Below are positions 39,709 to 49,620 of a stretch of 64,000 bases of DNA, in pieces. The position numbers and the translations under genes were made by a program. Under the pieces are notes generated by a model, which made no database searches, had not been told where the DNA came from, and saw only the letters and a program-made list of their open reading frames with translations. Every line of letters starts with the position of its first letter. The first letter of the stretch is position 1. This stretch comes from WHTK01 sp965197795 (GTDB lineage Bacteria > Chloroflexota > Dehalococcoidia > DSTF01 > WHTK01), in the NCBI GenBank assembly GCA_965197795.1, contig OZ240228.1:3100001-3164000 (forward strand), read 5' to 3'.

Positions 39709-39742
39709 TTGAGGGTCTGTTCAGTCGCAAACAGGCCCTCAA
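39709..39742 (-). terminator. Terminator after R3
   Basis: TTGAGGGTCTGTT pairs with AACAGGCCCTCAA over 13 positions with one G-T, loop of eight. It lies 29 bases beyond the R3 stop. Confidence 0.6.
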
Positions 39743-39770
39743 AGGGGTGCTTCCGTAGGGAATCCAGCTA

Positions 39771-41076
39771 CTACTGCGCCGCAATCTCCTGGGACCGTTG
39801 CTGGACGTACGGGTCGTCTCTCGTCCCGAGCAGTCGCCAGTCATCGTCCACGGCGATGATTCGCTCGGCGGACCGAATCTCGGCGTAAGGCGTGTTCGGG
39901 TCCAGGCCGGGCGGGTCGATTCCCTGGTCGAGCTGTTTCACCGCGTTAACCAGCATTCGTCGCATCCGGATCACGGCCAGGTCGGTGGTACCGAGGTGTT
40001 CGTGGGTGCGGTCGTAGATCGAACCCATGCTCTCCGTGACGGCCATGTCCTGCTGCCCGATGCCCTGGATACCGGTAAAGCTGAAGCTACGCTGGGCTTT
40101 CCGATCGAGCAGGAAATCGTTCTCGAAAGTCTGAGTGCGTTCCTGGACTCCAGACTGCGGCCTGGCCCTCTGAGTTCGGCCCGAGCCGCCCTGAGGCCGG
40201 CGCTGATCCGCCTTGGTTGCGAAGCTCATGCGCCAGTAGTTGTTGTCGTCAATGGGCACCATAATCAGAGCGCTGGCGCCGCCGACCGGGATGTTGGAGA
40301 TGTAACAGATGAACGGCATGATGAAATCGGTCAGACGGACGTGGACGTAGCCATTGGGCGTGTCACGCAGGGCCGACATAGCGGAAGCCGTACGAGGTTT
40401 CCTGTACCTCCAGGCGCGGCGCCTGTGAACTGCTACGCATGAAGGTCGACATCTGGGGCGAAGGCACGCCCAGGACGTCGGTTTCATCGGCAGGAACATC
40501 GAAGTCGGCCAGGTTGCGATGCAGGAAAGAGATGTGCACCGTGTCTAGGTTACCTTCGAGGCCTTGAACCCAATTGCACTCCGAGAGGATCTTGGAAGCG
40601 AACCACTGCTCCGGTTCGAGGCCGTCGGAACCGAGGTCACGGAAGGGCGTCATTTTCTCGGCCGGACCCATGTAGGTCCAGACGACGCCGCCAGACTCGT
40701 GCGTGGGGTAGGCCACCGCCCTGACCTTGCCCTTGAAGTTGCTCTCGACCGGCTCCGACGGCATGTCGACGCAGGCGCCGGATGTGTCGAACTTCCAGCC
40801 GTGGTAGACGCAGCGCAGGCCATTCTCCTCGTTGCGGCCAAAGAACAGCGAAGCGCCGCGGTGAGGGCACGAATTGGCCACCAGGCCGACTGAGCCGGAC
40901 GTGTCCCGGAAGGCGATCAGGTCCTCGCCCAGGAGCCGGACGCGCACGGGCGGGTCGTCGGGTGAGGGCATCTCCGAGGAGAGAGGTCCCGGCATCCAGT
41001 AGCGGCGCAACAGGTTGCCCATGGGGGTCCCGGGACCGACACGCGTGAGAAGCTCGTTATCTTCTTTAGTAAGCAC
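39771..41076 (-). CDS. Rieske non-heme iron oxygenase alpha subunit, R3 (one frameshift)
   Basis: The N-terminal 237 codons hold the Rieske centre ('CPHRGASLFFG', 'CVYHGWKFDTSG') and iron His pair in 'NLDTVHISFLHRNLADFD'. The frame breaks near 40378 after 'YGFRYV'; the rest continues as 'SALRDTPNGYVHVRLTDFIM' with the ligand region 'QQDMAVTESMGSIY'. Joined length is about 435 residues. The linker around 'QRRPQGGSGRTQRARPQSG' is low in complexity. It is divergent from R4. Confidence 0.85.
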
Positions 41077-41359
41077 GGTTCTACCTCTTGCCAGTTCGTA
41101 TGTTTAGGTCGACTTGTTCACTGGCGCCTCGGGCTCGTCGAGTCCTACGCTGCGATTCTGTGGTACAGGCTGATTCTGTGGTACAGGCTGAGCCAGGTCA
41201 AATTCACTGGGAGTGCCTGACGGGGGCGCTTGCGACGCCAACACTGGCATCCCGAAGTTGGACGGCCTTCCCTTTGGGTGACAGAATCGCTGCATCACAA
41301 GCAGACCTTCGCGGGTGGCGAAGCCTGGCTGTGATTCGAAACTGCACCGTGGAGGACAT
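41077..41359. promoter_or_regulatory. Divergent promoter region between R3 and R4 with an 18-base tandem repeat
   Basis: The 283-base spacer contains two abutting exact copies of GATTCTGTGGTACAGGCT (41154-41171 and 41172-41189). No other structure is clear. As the only promoter area for both R3 and R4, it may hold a shared operator. I find no regulator gene beside it. Confidence 0.4.
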
Positions 41360-42694
41360 ATGCTTTCTCAACAGGACAATGAAATCCTCTGTCGCGTTGG
41401 GCCGGGTACGCCGATGGGCGTTCTGCTCAGAGAGTACTGGCTGCCGGCGTTCGTTTCGTCGGAGCTTGAGGCAGATGGCTTTCCCCGCCGCATCCGGCTG
41501 CTCAGCGAGGATCTCATCGCGTTCCGAGATACGGACGGCCGCGTCGGCGTGGTCCAGGAAAACTGTCCTCACCGTGGCTCTTCGATGATGTTCGGACGCA
41601 ACGAGGAGAACGGCTTGCGCTGCGTCTACCACGGCTGGAAGTTCGACACATCCGGCGCCTGCGTCGACATGCCCAGCGAGGGGTCGGAGAGCGAATTCAA
41701 ACACAAGGTGAAGATGCGCTCTTACCGAACCCAGGAGCGCAACGGCATCGTCTGGCTCTACATGGGGCCGAGAGCCGAGGGCGACGAGCCGCCGCTACCC
41801 GACCTCGAGGTCAATCTAGACGGCTTCCCCCGACGGGCCGGCGAGCCTTTCAAGTACGTCCGGCAGTGCAACTGGGCCCAGGCGCTCGAGGGTGACATCG
41901 ACAGCGTGCACCTCAACTTCCTGCACACTCGCCTCGATCGCCCGAACCCGGTGACCAGCAGCGACTCCAATCCTCAGTTCGATCTCATCTACACCGATTA
42001 CGGCCACTTCTACGGCGCCAGGCGCACCGTGGGCGACATGTATTACTGGCGGATCAATCAGTTCGCGATGCCTTTCTACACGGCGGTCACCGGGCCTACG
42101 AGCAAGGTCTGGATACCGATCGACGATGAAAACACGCTGATCATGGAGTGGAACCCGTCGCGCCCGCCGGACATGCCACGCGAGTACGACGACATCGCAA
42201 ACATGGCGACTGCCCGCCAGCCGTGGGGCTACAAGCCTGACGACCCGCGGATCCCGTGGGGCAACTGGCGCCTCAAGGCCGACGTCGACAACGAGTGGAT
42301 GCGCGATCGCTCCCTGGAGAAGGACAAGTTCTACGTCGGCATCTACTCCAACCCGCTGCAAGACTCGGCGGTGCAGGTGACGATGGGCGCCGTCTACGAC
42401 CGCACGCGCGAGTACCTCGGCACGACGGACAAGGCGATCATCGCCTTCCGCCGCATCATGATTCAGGCGGCGAAGGCGTTTCGCGACCGCGGCGAACTGC
42501 CACCGACCGTGGACAACGCCGCGCTTTATCGAGCCCGAGGCTTCGCCGCGATGCTGCCTCAGGACGCGGATTGGCTGGAGGTCTCGAAGCCGTGGCGCGA
42601 GGCCTTCTCAGACGGCCCCCCGGCCGAGTACCGAGTCGATTTAGCGACGTTGCGAGAAGCGCGCGGGGCCCTGGCTCCGAAGATCGCGAACTAG
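41360..42694 (+). CDS. Rieske non-heme iron oxygenase alpha subunit, R4
   Basis: 444 residues from the ATG at 41360, eight bases after GGAGG. The Rieske motif differs slightly, 'CPHRGSSMMFG' instead of ...ASLFFG, with 'CVYHGWKFDTSG'. Iron site 'GDIDSVHLNFLHTRLD'. Ligand region 'LQDSAVQVTMGAVYDRTREY'. It has no close paralogue in the window. An aldo/keto reductase gene starts six bases after its stop, so the two are probably an operon and may act in sequence. Confidence 0.93.
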   Translation: MLSQQDNEILCRVGPGTPMGVLLREYWLPAFVSSELEADGFPRRIRLLSEDLIAFRDTDGRVGVVQENCPHRGSSMMFGRNEENGLRCVYHGWKFDTSGACVDMPSEGSESEFKHKVKMRSYRTQERNGIVWLYMGPRAEGDEPPLPDLEVNLDGFPRRAGEPFKYVRQCNWAQALEGDIDSVHLNFLHTRLDRPNPVTSSDSNPQFDLIYTDYGHFYGARRTVGDMYYWRINQFAMPFYTAVTGPTSKVWIPIDDENTLIMEWNPSRPPDMPREYDDIANMATARQPWGYKPDDPRIPWGNWRLKADVDNEWMRDRSLEKDKFYVGIYSNPLQDSAVQVTMGAVYDRTREYLGTTDKAIIAFRRIMIQAAKAFRDRGELPPTVDNAALYRARGFAAMLPQDADWLEVSKPWREAFSDGPPAEYRVDLATLREARGALAPKIAN

Positions 42695-42700
42695 GGCGCA

Positions 42701-43720
42701 ATGCGATACCGGTCGCTGGGGACGGCTGGGCTCGAAGTCTCTGAGATCGGCTTCGGCTGCGGCGGAACGGCCGGTCTGATGATCAACGGCAGCTTCGAGA
42801 AGCAGTTCGCGGCTATTTCGCGAGCACTTGAGCTCGGGATCAACTACTTTGACGAGGCGCCGGACTACGGCGATGGCGTGTCTGAGACCAATCTCGGCAA
42901 GGTGCTGAAGCAGCTCGACGCCGACCCGATCATCACGACCAAGGTCGAAGTCCGAAATGAGGACCTCGGTGACATCGCGAACCACGTCGAGCGCTCAGTC
43001 GAAGCCAGCTTGCGACGGCTTGGCCGGGAGCAGGTCGACGTGGTCCAGATCCACAACGGCCCGATTGAGGAACCGCCTCAACTGGAGGGACGTGACTACC
43101 GGGTGCTGTCGCTGCACGACTACCTGCGGCCGGAAGGGGCGCTGGACGGCCTGCGACGCCTGAAAGCGTCGGGCAAGACCCGCCACATCGGTTTCATCTG
43201 TCGCGGCGACGACGCTGGCCCGGTGAGGCAGCTCATCGACACGGGCGAGTTCAGCCTGGTCAACCTCGTCTACACGCTGCTCAATCCCACCGCCGGCAGG
43301 CCACCGCAACCGGGGATGGAAGCCCGCCCCGACTTCGGGCAGGTGATCCCCTACGCGCATGAGAAAGGCGTTGGCGTGGCCGTCTACAGCCCGCTGGCCA
43401 GTGGTGTGCTGGCGGAGTCGGCCATTGAAGGCGCGGCCCCCCACCCGCTGTCCGGCCTGGCGCGGCGGACGGGACCAGTCAGCGATCAGCGCGCCCGCCA
43501 ACTGGCCAGCGCCAGTCGTTTTCGGTTCCTTTCGCGACAGGACCAGAGCTTGGCACAGGCGGCGTTTAGATTCGTGCTCTCCGAGCCGGGCGTGACGATG
43601 GTCCTGGGCGGCTTTTCGGACTCGGACCAGCTGGAAGAGTTAGCGGCGAGCTCGGACGCAGGAGCCCTCTCACCGCAGGACACGTCGGCCATTGAGAGCG
43701 TCTGGTCCCAACCTTCGTAG
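42701..43720 (+). CDS. Aldo/keto reductase
   Basis: 339 residues, NADPH-type (beta/alpha)8 barrel. The tetrad is Asp51, Tyr56, Lys81 and His118 ('YFDEAPDYGDG', 'TTKVEV', 'QIHNG'). The C-terminal cofactor-binding segment is 'LSEPGVTMVLGGFSDSDQLE'. The start lies six bases after R4. It could reduce a carbonyl made by the R4 oxygenase or oxidise a dihydrodiol; the sequence cannot decide. Confidence 0.9.
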   Translation: MRYRSLGTAGLEVSEIGFGCGGTAGLMINGSFEKQFAAISRALELGINYFDEAPDYGDGVSETNLGKVLKQLDADPIITTKVEVRNEDLGDIANHVERSVEASLRRLGREQVDVVQIHNGPIEEPPQLEGRDYRVLSLHDYLRPEGALDGLRRLKASGKTRHIGFICRGDDAGPVRQLIDTGEFSLVNLVYTLLNPTAGRPPQPGMEARPDFGQVIPYAHEKGVGVAVYSPLASGVLAESAIEGAAPHPLSGLARRTGPVSDQRARQLASASRFRFLSRQDQSLAQAAFRFVLSEPGVTMVLGGFSDSDQLEELAASSDAGALSPQDTSAIESVWSQPS

Positions 43721-43799
43721 TCTGTAGCCGGCGACAGAGTTCGACTGGCAATCGTTGTTCGGCCGCCGCCGCCATTTCAATGAACGGATCGAGTGATCA

Positions 43800-44932
43800 A
43801 TGCCACCAATGATTCGAAGCCTGTTCGAGGTCTACCCGGAGCAGACCGCAGCGACCCTCCCCCTCGGAATCTCCGTCGATGGCTTGTTCTACGGCAAAAG
43901 CCTTGACGGATCAGATCCGGTCACCGGTGAATTCCCACCCTCCCCTGAAGAGCAGATGGGGTTGGCGCTACGCAAGCTCGCCGTCCCGTTGCGAGGCGGA
44001 TCCGGAGACAACTCCTGGATTCACCAGATAGTGGCCGTCCACCGCTGTCCCGACTTTGCTTCGCTATTCGACGAAACCTGGAGCGAGATTTATCCCGCCA
44101 CGCCTCGTCCGGCCATCGAAGAAGCGGAGGGTCATCCTCCTGCTGGCTGCCTGATCCAGCTCGACTGTCACGCCTCGCTGCCAAGATCGGTGTTGAGCGG
44201 CTCGTCAATTGAGGCGATCAGCACCTGCCCAGACCCTGGTAGCGCGCCGGCAGGAGCAAGAGTCAGCTCTATCGTCTTCGGCCGCCTCACCGCGATGCAT
44301 CCCTGCACCGGGGAGCTGCAGGGCAGCAGCCTCGAATCGCAGCTACGGTATGTCCTTGAGAACATGCAGACGTTTTTGAGCAAGGCCGGCACCGGACTGA
44401 ACGAAGTCGCCCGCGCTACGCTGTACATGAACCCCCCGGACCTCGCCACCATGAACCTGGTCTGGGGCGCCTCTACCCCGACCCCTCCGATCGGCCGCCT
44501 CACAAATGGGTACCGGCAGCCCTGCCGAAAGGCCAGCTCGCAGTCGCCGACGTCATCGCCGTTCCGGGCGCCGGCGGTAGGCGAGTCATCGAGATCGAAA
44601 GTGCCCGTCACGGAGACCCCATGACGATGGCGGCGCTCACCGGCAACCTCGTCTCGTCTTCGCGCGTAATCGCCCCCCGCCGCGAAGATCCCGCCGACTA
44701 CACCCGTCAGATCTTCGACAACATCGAGGAGATCATGGCCCTGGCAGGTGGTGGTATCACAAACCTGACCCAGCTCACCGCGTTCATTGGCCAACCCGAA
44801 TACCGCCTGCTCGTCGAGCACGAGCTCACTCAGCGCCTGCCCGCGGGCACGAAACTCCCCGTCCTTCACTACGTCGAAGCCAATCTCGGTGGCGTTGGGG
44901 CGCCGCGTATCGAGATCCTCGGCCTCGTCTAA
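43800..44932 (+). CDS. Triple RidA-domain protein (one frameshift)
   Basis: Three RidA/YjgF-like units in one chain. Unit 1, residues 20-125, has 'YGKSLDGSDPVTGEFPPSPE' and ends 'GCLIQLDCHAS'. Unit 2, about 155-260, has 'STLES'-like 'GSSLESQLRYVLENMQTFLS' and 'LNEVARATLYM'. Unit 3, about 280-370, has 'FDNIEEIMALAGGGITNLTQ' and 'LPVLHYVEANLGG'. The frame changes near 44472, where one T would restore 'FYPDPSDRPPHKW'. RidA units deaminate imines or enamines; a triple fusion is unusual. Joined length is about 377 residues. Confidence 0.72.
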
Positions 44933-45107
44933 CAGCGCCAGCGATACGGCTCCAGTCCATACCATTTTCGATTACCTGCGCATGCGCCGGCCCGCTAACC
45001 GACGCGCTATCAGGTGTAGAGTCAGGAGCGCAGGTTCGGGTGGGGGTGTTTCGGGTCGCCGCCCGGCCTCTGGTTCACTCCCGCCGCAGTCGATTGGAGG
45101 AAAACCG

Positions 45108-45968
45108 ATGCCGGTTTCTGGTCTCGTCGTCCTGATTACAGGCGCCGCAAGAGGGATGGGACGCGAGTATACTCGCGGCTTCCTCAAGGAAGGCGCCAAA
45201 GTCATCGCCACCGACGCCTCCTGGACGCCCTCCGGGGTGTCCGGCGACGACGTCGACTTCAAGGAAGAGCTCGAGAGCAACCCGGACGTCCTCATTGAGC
45301 GCATGGATATCACCATCGACTCGCACATCAAGCGCGTCTACGAGACAGCTATCGAGCGTTTCGGCACGGTGGACGTTATCGTCAACAACGGCGGCCTCCG
45401 GGCGCGAGACCTCTACCCACCCCTCGGCAATCGTCAGATCATCGACACGGAGCTGAGTGATTGGTGGCGCATGTTCGACACGCACGTCTTCGGCACGTTC
45501 CGCGTGATCAAGACCTTCGTGCAGCCGATGATCGCGCAGAAGCGCGGCAGCATCATTAACGTCTGCTCCGGCGGCGGTGGCGGCAGGTCGCTGGAAGGGC
45601 CCTACCAGCCGGCGAAGGCTGCCGAAGTCATGATGACGATCTTTCTGGCCAACGAGCTCAAGCCCCACAACATCGCGGCGAACGTCCTATTACCGGGCTT
45701 CACACGCTCGACCGGAACCGACGAGCAGACGGCAGCCCGGGGCGAGATCTGGGCTCAAAACAACCCCAGCAAGCCTTACAACGTGCGCCGTCTGCGCCCT
45801 GATTCCGTCGTGCCCCTGGCGCTGCACCTGGCGGAGCAGGACGCCAACGGGATCACCGGTGAGACGTTCGAGACGCTGGCCTGGAACCAGCAGAACGAGC
45901 TCGGCGGATTCGAGACCTGGGGTTACGCACCCGACGTCGAGGCCGCGCGCCAGGCTGGCACGCTCTAG
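45108..45968 (+). CDS. SDR-family oxidoreductase
   Basis: 286 residues. Cofactor motif 'TGAARGMGREYTRGF' at 11-25, 'NNGG' near 93, and catalytic Tyr/Lys in 'PYQPAKAAEV'. The loop 'DVDFKEELESNPD' is longer than usual after strand 3. GGAGG lies nine bases before the ATG. It is followed by an Ldh2-type dehydrogenase, and the two may be co-transcribed. A cis-dihydrodiol or hydroxy-acid substrate is possible but unproved. Confidence 0.88.
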   Translation: MPVSGLVVLITGAARGMGREYTRGFLKEGAKVIATDASWTPSGVSGDDVDFKEELESNPDVLIERMDITIDSHIKRVYETAIERFGTVDVIVNNGGLRARDLYPPLGNRQIIDTELSDWWRMFDTHVFGTFRVIKTFVQPMIAQKRGSIINVCSGGGGGRSLEGPYQPAKAAEVMMTIFLANELKPHNIAANVLLPGFTRSTGTDEQTAARGEIWAQNNPSKPYNVRRLRPDSVVPLALHLAEQDANGITGETFETLAWNQQNELGGFETWGYAPDVEAARQAGTL

Positions 45969-46042
45969 CTGCGCCCGAGACGGGCGCCCCAAGCACAGTC
46001 ACTGCTGAATAACGACGTCTGGACACATGCAGGAGGAAGACA

Positions 46043-47086
46043 ATGCCCACGATTCAAGCCGATCGCCTCAGGGAGATCGCCGCGCAGCTGCTGATCGGCG
46101 CCGGAGCCAGTGAGGAGGAGGCCGCCATCGTCTCGCGGCACTCCGTGGGCGCCAACCTGGCCGGCCACGACTCGCACGGCATCATCTCGATCCCAACCTA
46201 CATCGATCGCATCAGGCGCGAGCACATCGTGCCCGGCGCGCCCTTCGAGGTCGTGCGGGAGACGGCAAACTCGACGGTTATCGACGGCAACTGGGGCTTT
46301 GGCTACGTCGTCTCTGAGCGGGCGATGCAGATCACAATCGAAAAGGCGCGACAGGGCAGCGTCGCTGCGACCACCGTGTTCAGGCAGTCGCACGTCGGCC
46401 GGGTCGCCGACTATCCATTGATGGCAGTTGAGGCTGGCATGATCGGTCTAATGACGGCCGACTCGGGCCGGTCGGCAAAGACCGTGGCGCCCTTCGGGGG
46501 CAAGGATGCGCGCCTTGGCACGAACCCGATCTGCATCGCCATGCCGAGTGACCTCGAAGCCCCGATGTTCATCGATATGGCCACCAGCGCCGTGGCTGCC
46601 GGCAAGCTCAACGTTGCCCGCGCCCGGGGCGCCGCGATCCCGGAGGGCTGGATTCTCGACAAGGAGGGCAACCCAACCACGGACCCGGCGGCCGGGGGCG
46701 TCGGCCTACCCCTGGGCGGGTCCGAAGGTCACAAGGGCTACGGCCTGTCGGTCATGATCGAGATATTCTCGGGAATCCTCACCGGACTCGGGTTCGGTCA
46801 TGAGCCCTCGGGCCGGCATAACGACGGCTGCTTCCTCGCCGTGTTCAACGTCGAGGCGTTCCGACCCCTGCAGGACTTCAAACGCGAGGTCACCGAGTTC
46901 GCCGCCTACCTCAAGAGCACGCCGCCTGCGGCCGGGTTCGAGCAGGTCTACTATCCCGGCGAGCTGGAGCACCTCAGCACACAGAGGCTGCTCAGAGACG
47001 GTGTCAGCATCGAAGACTCGACGTGGGAGCGCCTGCGTGAGCTTGCCGGCGCGTTCGGACTGATCGAGAAGCTAGAAATGGGCTAG
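46043..47086 (+). CDS. Ldh2/malate-sulfolactate-type dehydrogenase
   Basis: 347 residues, NAD(P)-dependent 2-hydroxy acid or related dehydrogenase of the YbiC/MdhI fold, unrelated to Rossmann lactate dehydrogenases. The active-site His is in 'GHDSHGIISIPTYI' near 42. Cofactor-binding 'LGTNPICIAMP' near 158 and 'DMATSAVAAGKL' near 180 are typical. 'GGSEGHKGYGLSVMIEIFSG' near 230 is the family signature. It lies 74 bases after the SDR gene. Confidence 0.92.
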   Translation: MPTIQADRLREIAAQLLIGAGASEEEAAIVSRHSVGANLAGHDSHGIISIPTYIDRIRREHIVPGAPFEVVRETANSTVIDGNWGFGYVVSERAMQITIEKARQGSVAATTVFRQSHVGRVADYPLMAVEAGMIGLMTADSGRSAKTVAPFGGKDARLGTNPICIAMPSDLEAPMFIDMATSAVAAGKLNVARARGAAIPEGWILDKEGNPTTDPAAGGVGLPLGGSEGHKGYGLSVMIEIFSGILTGLGFGHEPSGRHNDGCFLAVFNVEAFRPLQDFKREVTEFAAYLKSTPPAAGFEQVYYPGELEHLSTQRLLRDGVSIEDSTWERLRELAGAFGLIEKLEMG

Positions 47087-47100
47087 CCGGGCCCCCGGCC

Positions 47101-48074
47101 TCAGGTGTCGAGCGTCGAAGCGGCGAAGACCTCGTTGAAGGACGGCTTCCTGGAAGCGTTGCCCTGCTCGACGTTGTAATCGAAGAACGCCTCGAACATG
47201 GCGCGGTTCGCCTCGCTGCCGTACTTGAACGGGTCGCCCCACCTGGCTCGCTGCTCGAACGTGGTCTCGCGCTGGTAGAGCACGGAGAACCCCGCCCTGT
47301 CGTTGAGGGCATCATCGAGGGCTATTTGCTTCGAGCGCTCGAGGGCGTCGTAAAGCTCGCGTGCCAGGCCGGGTGTGCCTCGTCGAGCGTCTTGCTCATC
47401 ACGATCATGTGAGTCGGTGGGTAGATGTTGCTCTCGCGATAAATCGCGAAGTCCTCTTTCATGTAGTTCGGGAAAAGCAGCTTGATGTCCGGGTTCGAAA
47501 CCAGGCCATCCCAGGCCTTGCCGTCCGAGACGTCGGCGATGATGGCATCGACCTCGCCCGCAGCCAGCCTGTCGACAGGGTTCTGGGGGCTCGAAGCCAC
47601 CTCGATGCGCGCCGCCTCGTCGTGCAGCGGGAAGAAATCGACACGGTTGACCAGCCAGCGCAGGCTGGACGTATCGACGCCGTAACGGTGCTGCAGAAAG
47701 CCCCTCACGAAGATCGTCACCGCGGTTGAGTAGGTGCTGGTCGCCACCAGCTTGCCGTCGAGGTCCGCCGGCTTATCGATGCCGCGGTCGGACCTGACCC
47801 AGACGAATTGCAGCGCCGACTTGCGCTTCGAGGGCACGGGCAGCGCCGAGATCTGCCAACCGGCTTCGATGGCAGGCAGAAGGTAGCCGAGGTTGAAATC
47901 GGCGAGGCCGAAATCGCCGGTCCGATACGCCGGGGTGTCGGCGAACACCATGGCAGAGGGGCCTTGTTCGGGCCGCAGCGTGACACCGGGAATCTCGACG
48001 CGCCCCTCCAGCAGCGGCAGCATGATGTCGAAACGCATCGGCGTTATCGGTATCTCGATGGGAGCTGTGACCAA
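47101..48074 (-). CDS. 4,5-dihydroxyphthalate decarboxylase-like protein, second copy (one frameshift)
   Basis: Joined, about 324 residues. 'MRFDIMLPLLEGRVEIPGVT' at the start and 'VWVRSDRGIDKPADLDGKLV' in the middle fit the Pht5/binding-protein family, and the end 'SFNEVFAASTLDT' is its usual C-terminus. The frame breaks near 47365 after 'AHPAWH', and resumes as 'ARELYDALERSKQIALDD'. The start is TTG with GGAGA upstream. No signal peptide. It is convergent with the Ldh2-type gene and 100 bases downstream of R5, so decarboxylation of an R5 product is plausible. Confidence 0.75.
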
Positions 48075-48173
48075 GTCGATTCTCCTCGCGCTACGACTCA
48101 GAACTCAGGGCATGCGGACACTGACGCCCTATCACTTCGTCTCGGTCGCTCCATTGCCTGCAAGACGATTGGC

Positions 48174-49511
48174 TCAGACTAACCCCGCTTTGGTTTCTTG
48201 GCTTTCGACGTAGTCGAATCGCTCGCGGCGCTCTTTGGTGCCGTCCCACCAGTCGACGTTGCGCGGCAGCACGATGTCGCCGGAACGCTGGTGGTAGACC
48301 TCCGGGTTGTCGACGCCGGGCGGTGTGATGCCGGTTTCCCGGAAGGCCCTGGCGGCGTTGAGCACGCGGCGCCGGGTGCGAATGATCATCGTGTCGGTCG
48401 TGCCGAGGTGCTCACGGGCGCGTGTGTAAATCGGGCCCATGCTCTCGGTAACCGCCATGTCCTGCTGTCGCACGCCCTGGATGCCGGAGTAGCTCTCCAT
48501 GTTGCGCTGCGCCTCGCGGTCGATCATGTAGTCGTTCGCGGCGTTCTGTTCGATGTGGAAGCGTCCGAACCAGTCCGTGGTGTTCGGCAGGGTGGAGCCA
48601 CGACCGGTCGTCGGGCCGCTGCCCGGCGCCTGAGGCCGGCCGTCGAGGCCCTGCAGTGTGGAACCGACTCCGGGCTTGATCATGATCTCCCAGTGCAGGT
48701 GGTTCTCGTCGTCCATGGGCACGTAGATGCCGACAAGCGCGTTATCGCCCAGCGGACCCAGTGGCGGCATGGCGTAGAAGGGAAACAGCATGTGCGCGAT
48801 GCGCCAGTAATAGCTGTCGTCCTCGGCGGGCCTGTAGGCGCCGTACGAGGTGCCAAAATCGGTGTCCATGGCGCTAAATTTGGCTGAGCGCTGCTTGGCG
48901 GTGTAGTAGGCGCCCGTGCCTGGTTTCGTTTTCTCCAGCGTGTTGGCCCCACCGTGCAGGAAGGCAGCGTGTACCGTGTCCATCTCGCCCTCCCAGCCTT
49001 GCATCCAGTTGCAGCGCCGGTGCAGCACGGAGATCTGGTGCGCGCCCTCGCACAGCAGATTGGCTTCGATGTCTGGCAGGGGCGGCTGTACCTCTCTGGC
49101 GCCCATGTAGGCCCAGATGATGCCGTTGCGCTCGTGCGTCGGGTAGGCAACCGCCCTGATCTTGCTCCTGAAGTTGCTCTCGGCCGGTTCCGACGGCATA
49201 TCGACGCAAGCGCCGCTGACGTCGAACTTCCAGCCGTGATAAACGCAGCGCAGGCCGTCCTCTTCGTTGCGTCCAAAGAACAGCGACGCGCCGCGATGGG
49301 GGCAGGAGCTCTGGATCAGGCCGACTTTGCCTGCTGTCGTACGAAAGGCAATCAGGTTCTCGCCCAGCAGCCTGATGCGCACGGGCGGGCAGTCGGCCGC
49401 CGGCAGCTCGTCCGAACGGACGGCAGGAATCCAGTACTGCCTCATGAAGTCGCCCATCAAGGTCCCGGGTCCAATGCGGCAAAGCAGCTCGTTGTCAGTG
49501 GCGTTTAGCAT
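48174..49511 (-). CDS. Rieske non-heme iron oxygenase alpha subunit, R5
   Basis: 445 residues from the ATG at 49511 (the frame is open upstream, but paralogues start here). Rieske 'CPHRGASLFFG' and 'CVYHGWKFDVSG'. Iron site 'GEMDTVHAAFLHGGANTL'. Ligand region 'QQDMAVTESMGPIYTRAREH'. It is the closest relative of R1, sharing 'DTDFGTSYGAYRPAE'. The decarboxylase-like gene follows on the same strand after 99 bases. Confidence 0.93.
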   Translation of the reverse strand: MLNATDNELLCRIGPGTLMGDFMRQYWIPAVRSDELPAADCPPVRIRLLGENLIAFRTTAGKVGLIQSSCPHRGASLFFGRNEEDGLRCVYHGWKFDVSGACVDMPSEPAESNFRSKIRAVAYPTHERNGIIWAYMGAREVQPPLPDIEANLLCEGAHQISVLHRRCNWMQGWEGEMDTVHAAFLHGGANTLEKTKPGTGAYYTAKQRSAKFSAMDTDFGTSYGAYRPAEDDSYYWRIAHMLFPFYAMPPLGPLGDNALVGIYVPMDDENHLHWEIMIKPGVGSTLQGLDGRPQAPGSGPTTGRGSTLPNTTDWFGRFHIEQNAANDYMIDREAQRNMESYSGIQGVRQQDMAVTESMGPIYTRAREHLGTTDTMIIRTRRRVLNAARAFRETGITPPGVDNPEVYHQRSGDIVLPRNVDWWDGTKERRERFDYVESQETKAGLV

Positions 49512-49620
49512 CAGCAACCTCTTGTATGCCTGGATAATCCGGGGCTCTTGTTCGTTGTTCGATTCTAGCCTGGAGGGTCTATCGACCAATACGGCGTGCG
49601 CGGACCCTTGTGCCGCCGGG

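Noticed and set aside
41154..41189. Tandem 18-mer as a CRISPR array
   Set aside because: Only two copies with no spacer and no cas genes.
44621..44932. Separate small RidA gene
   Set aside because: It is in frame with upstream RidA sequence past a one-base break, so it is the third unit of the longer protein.
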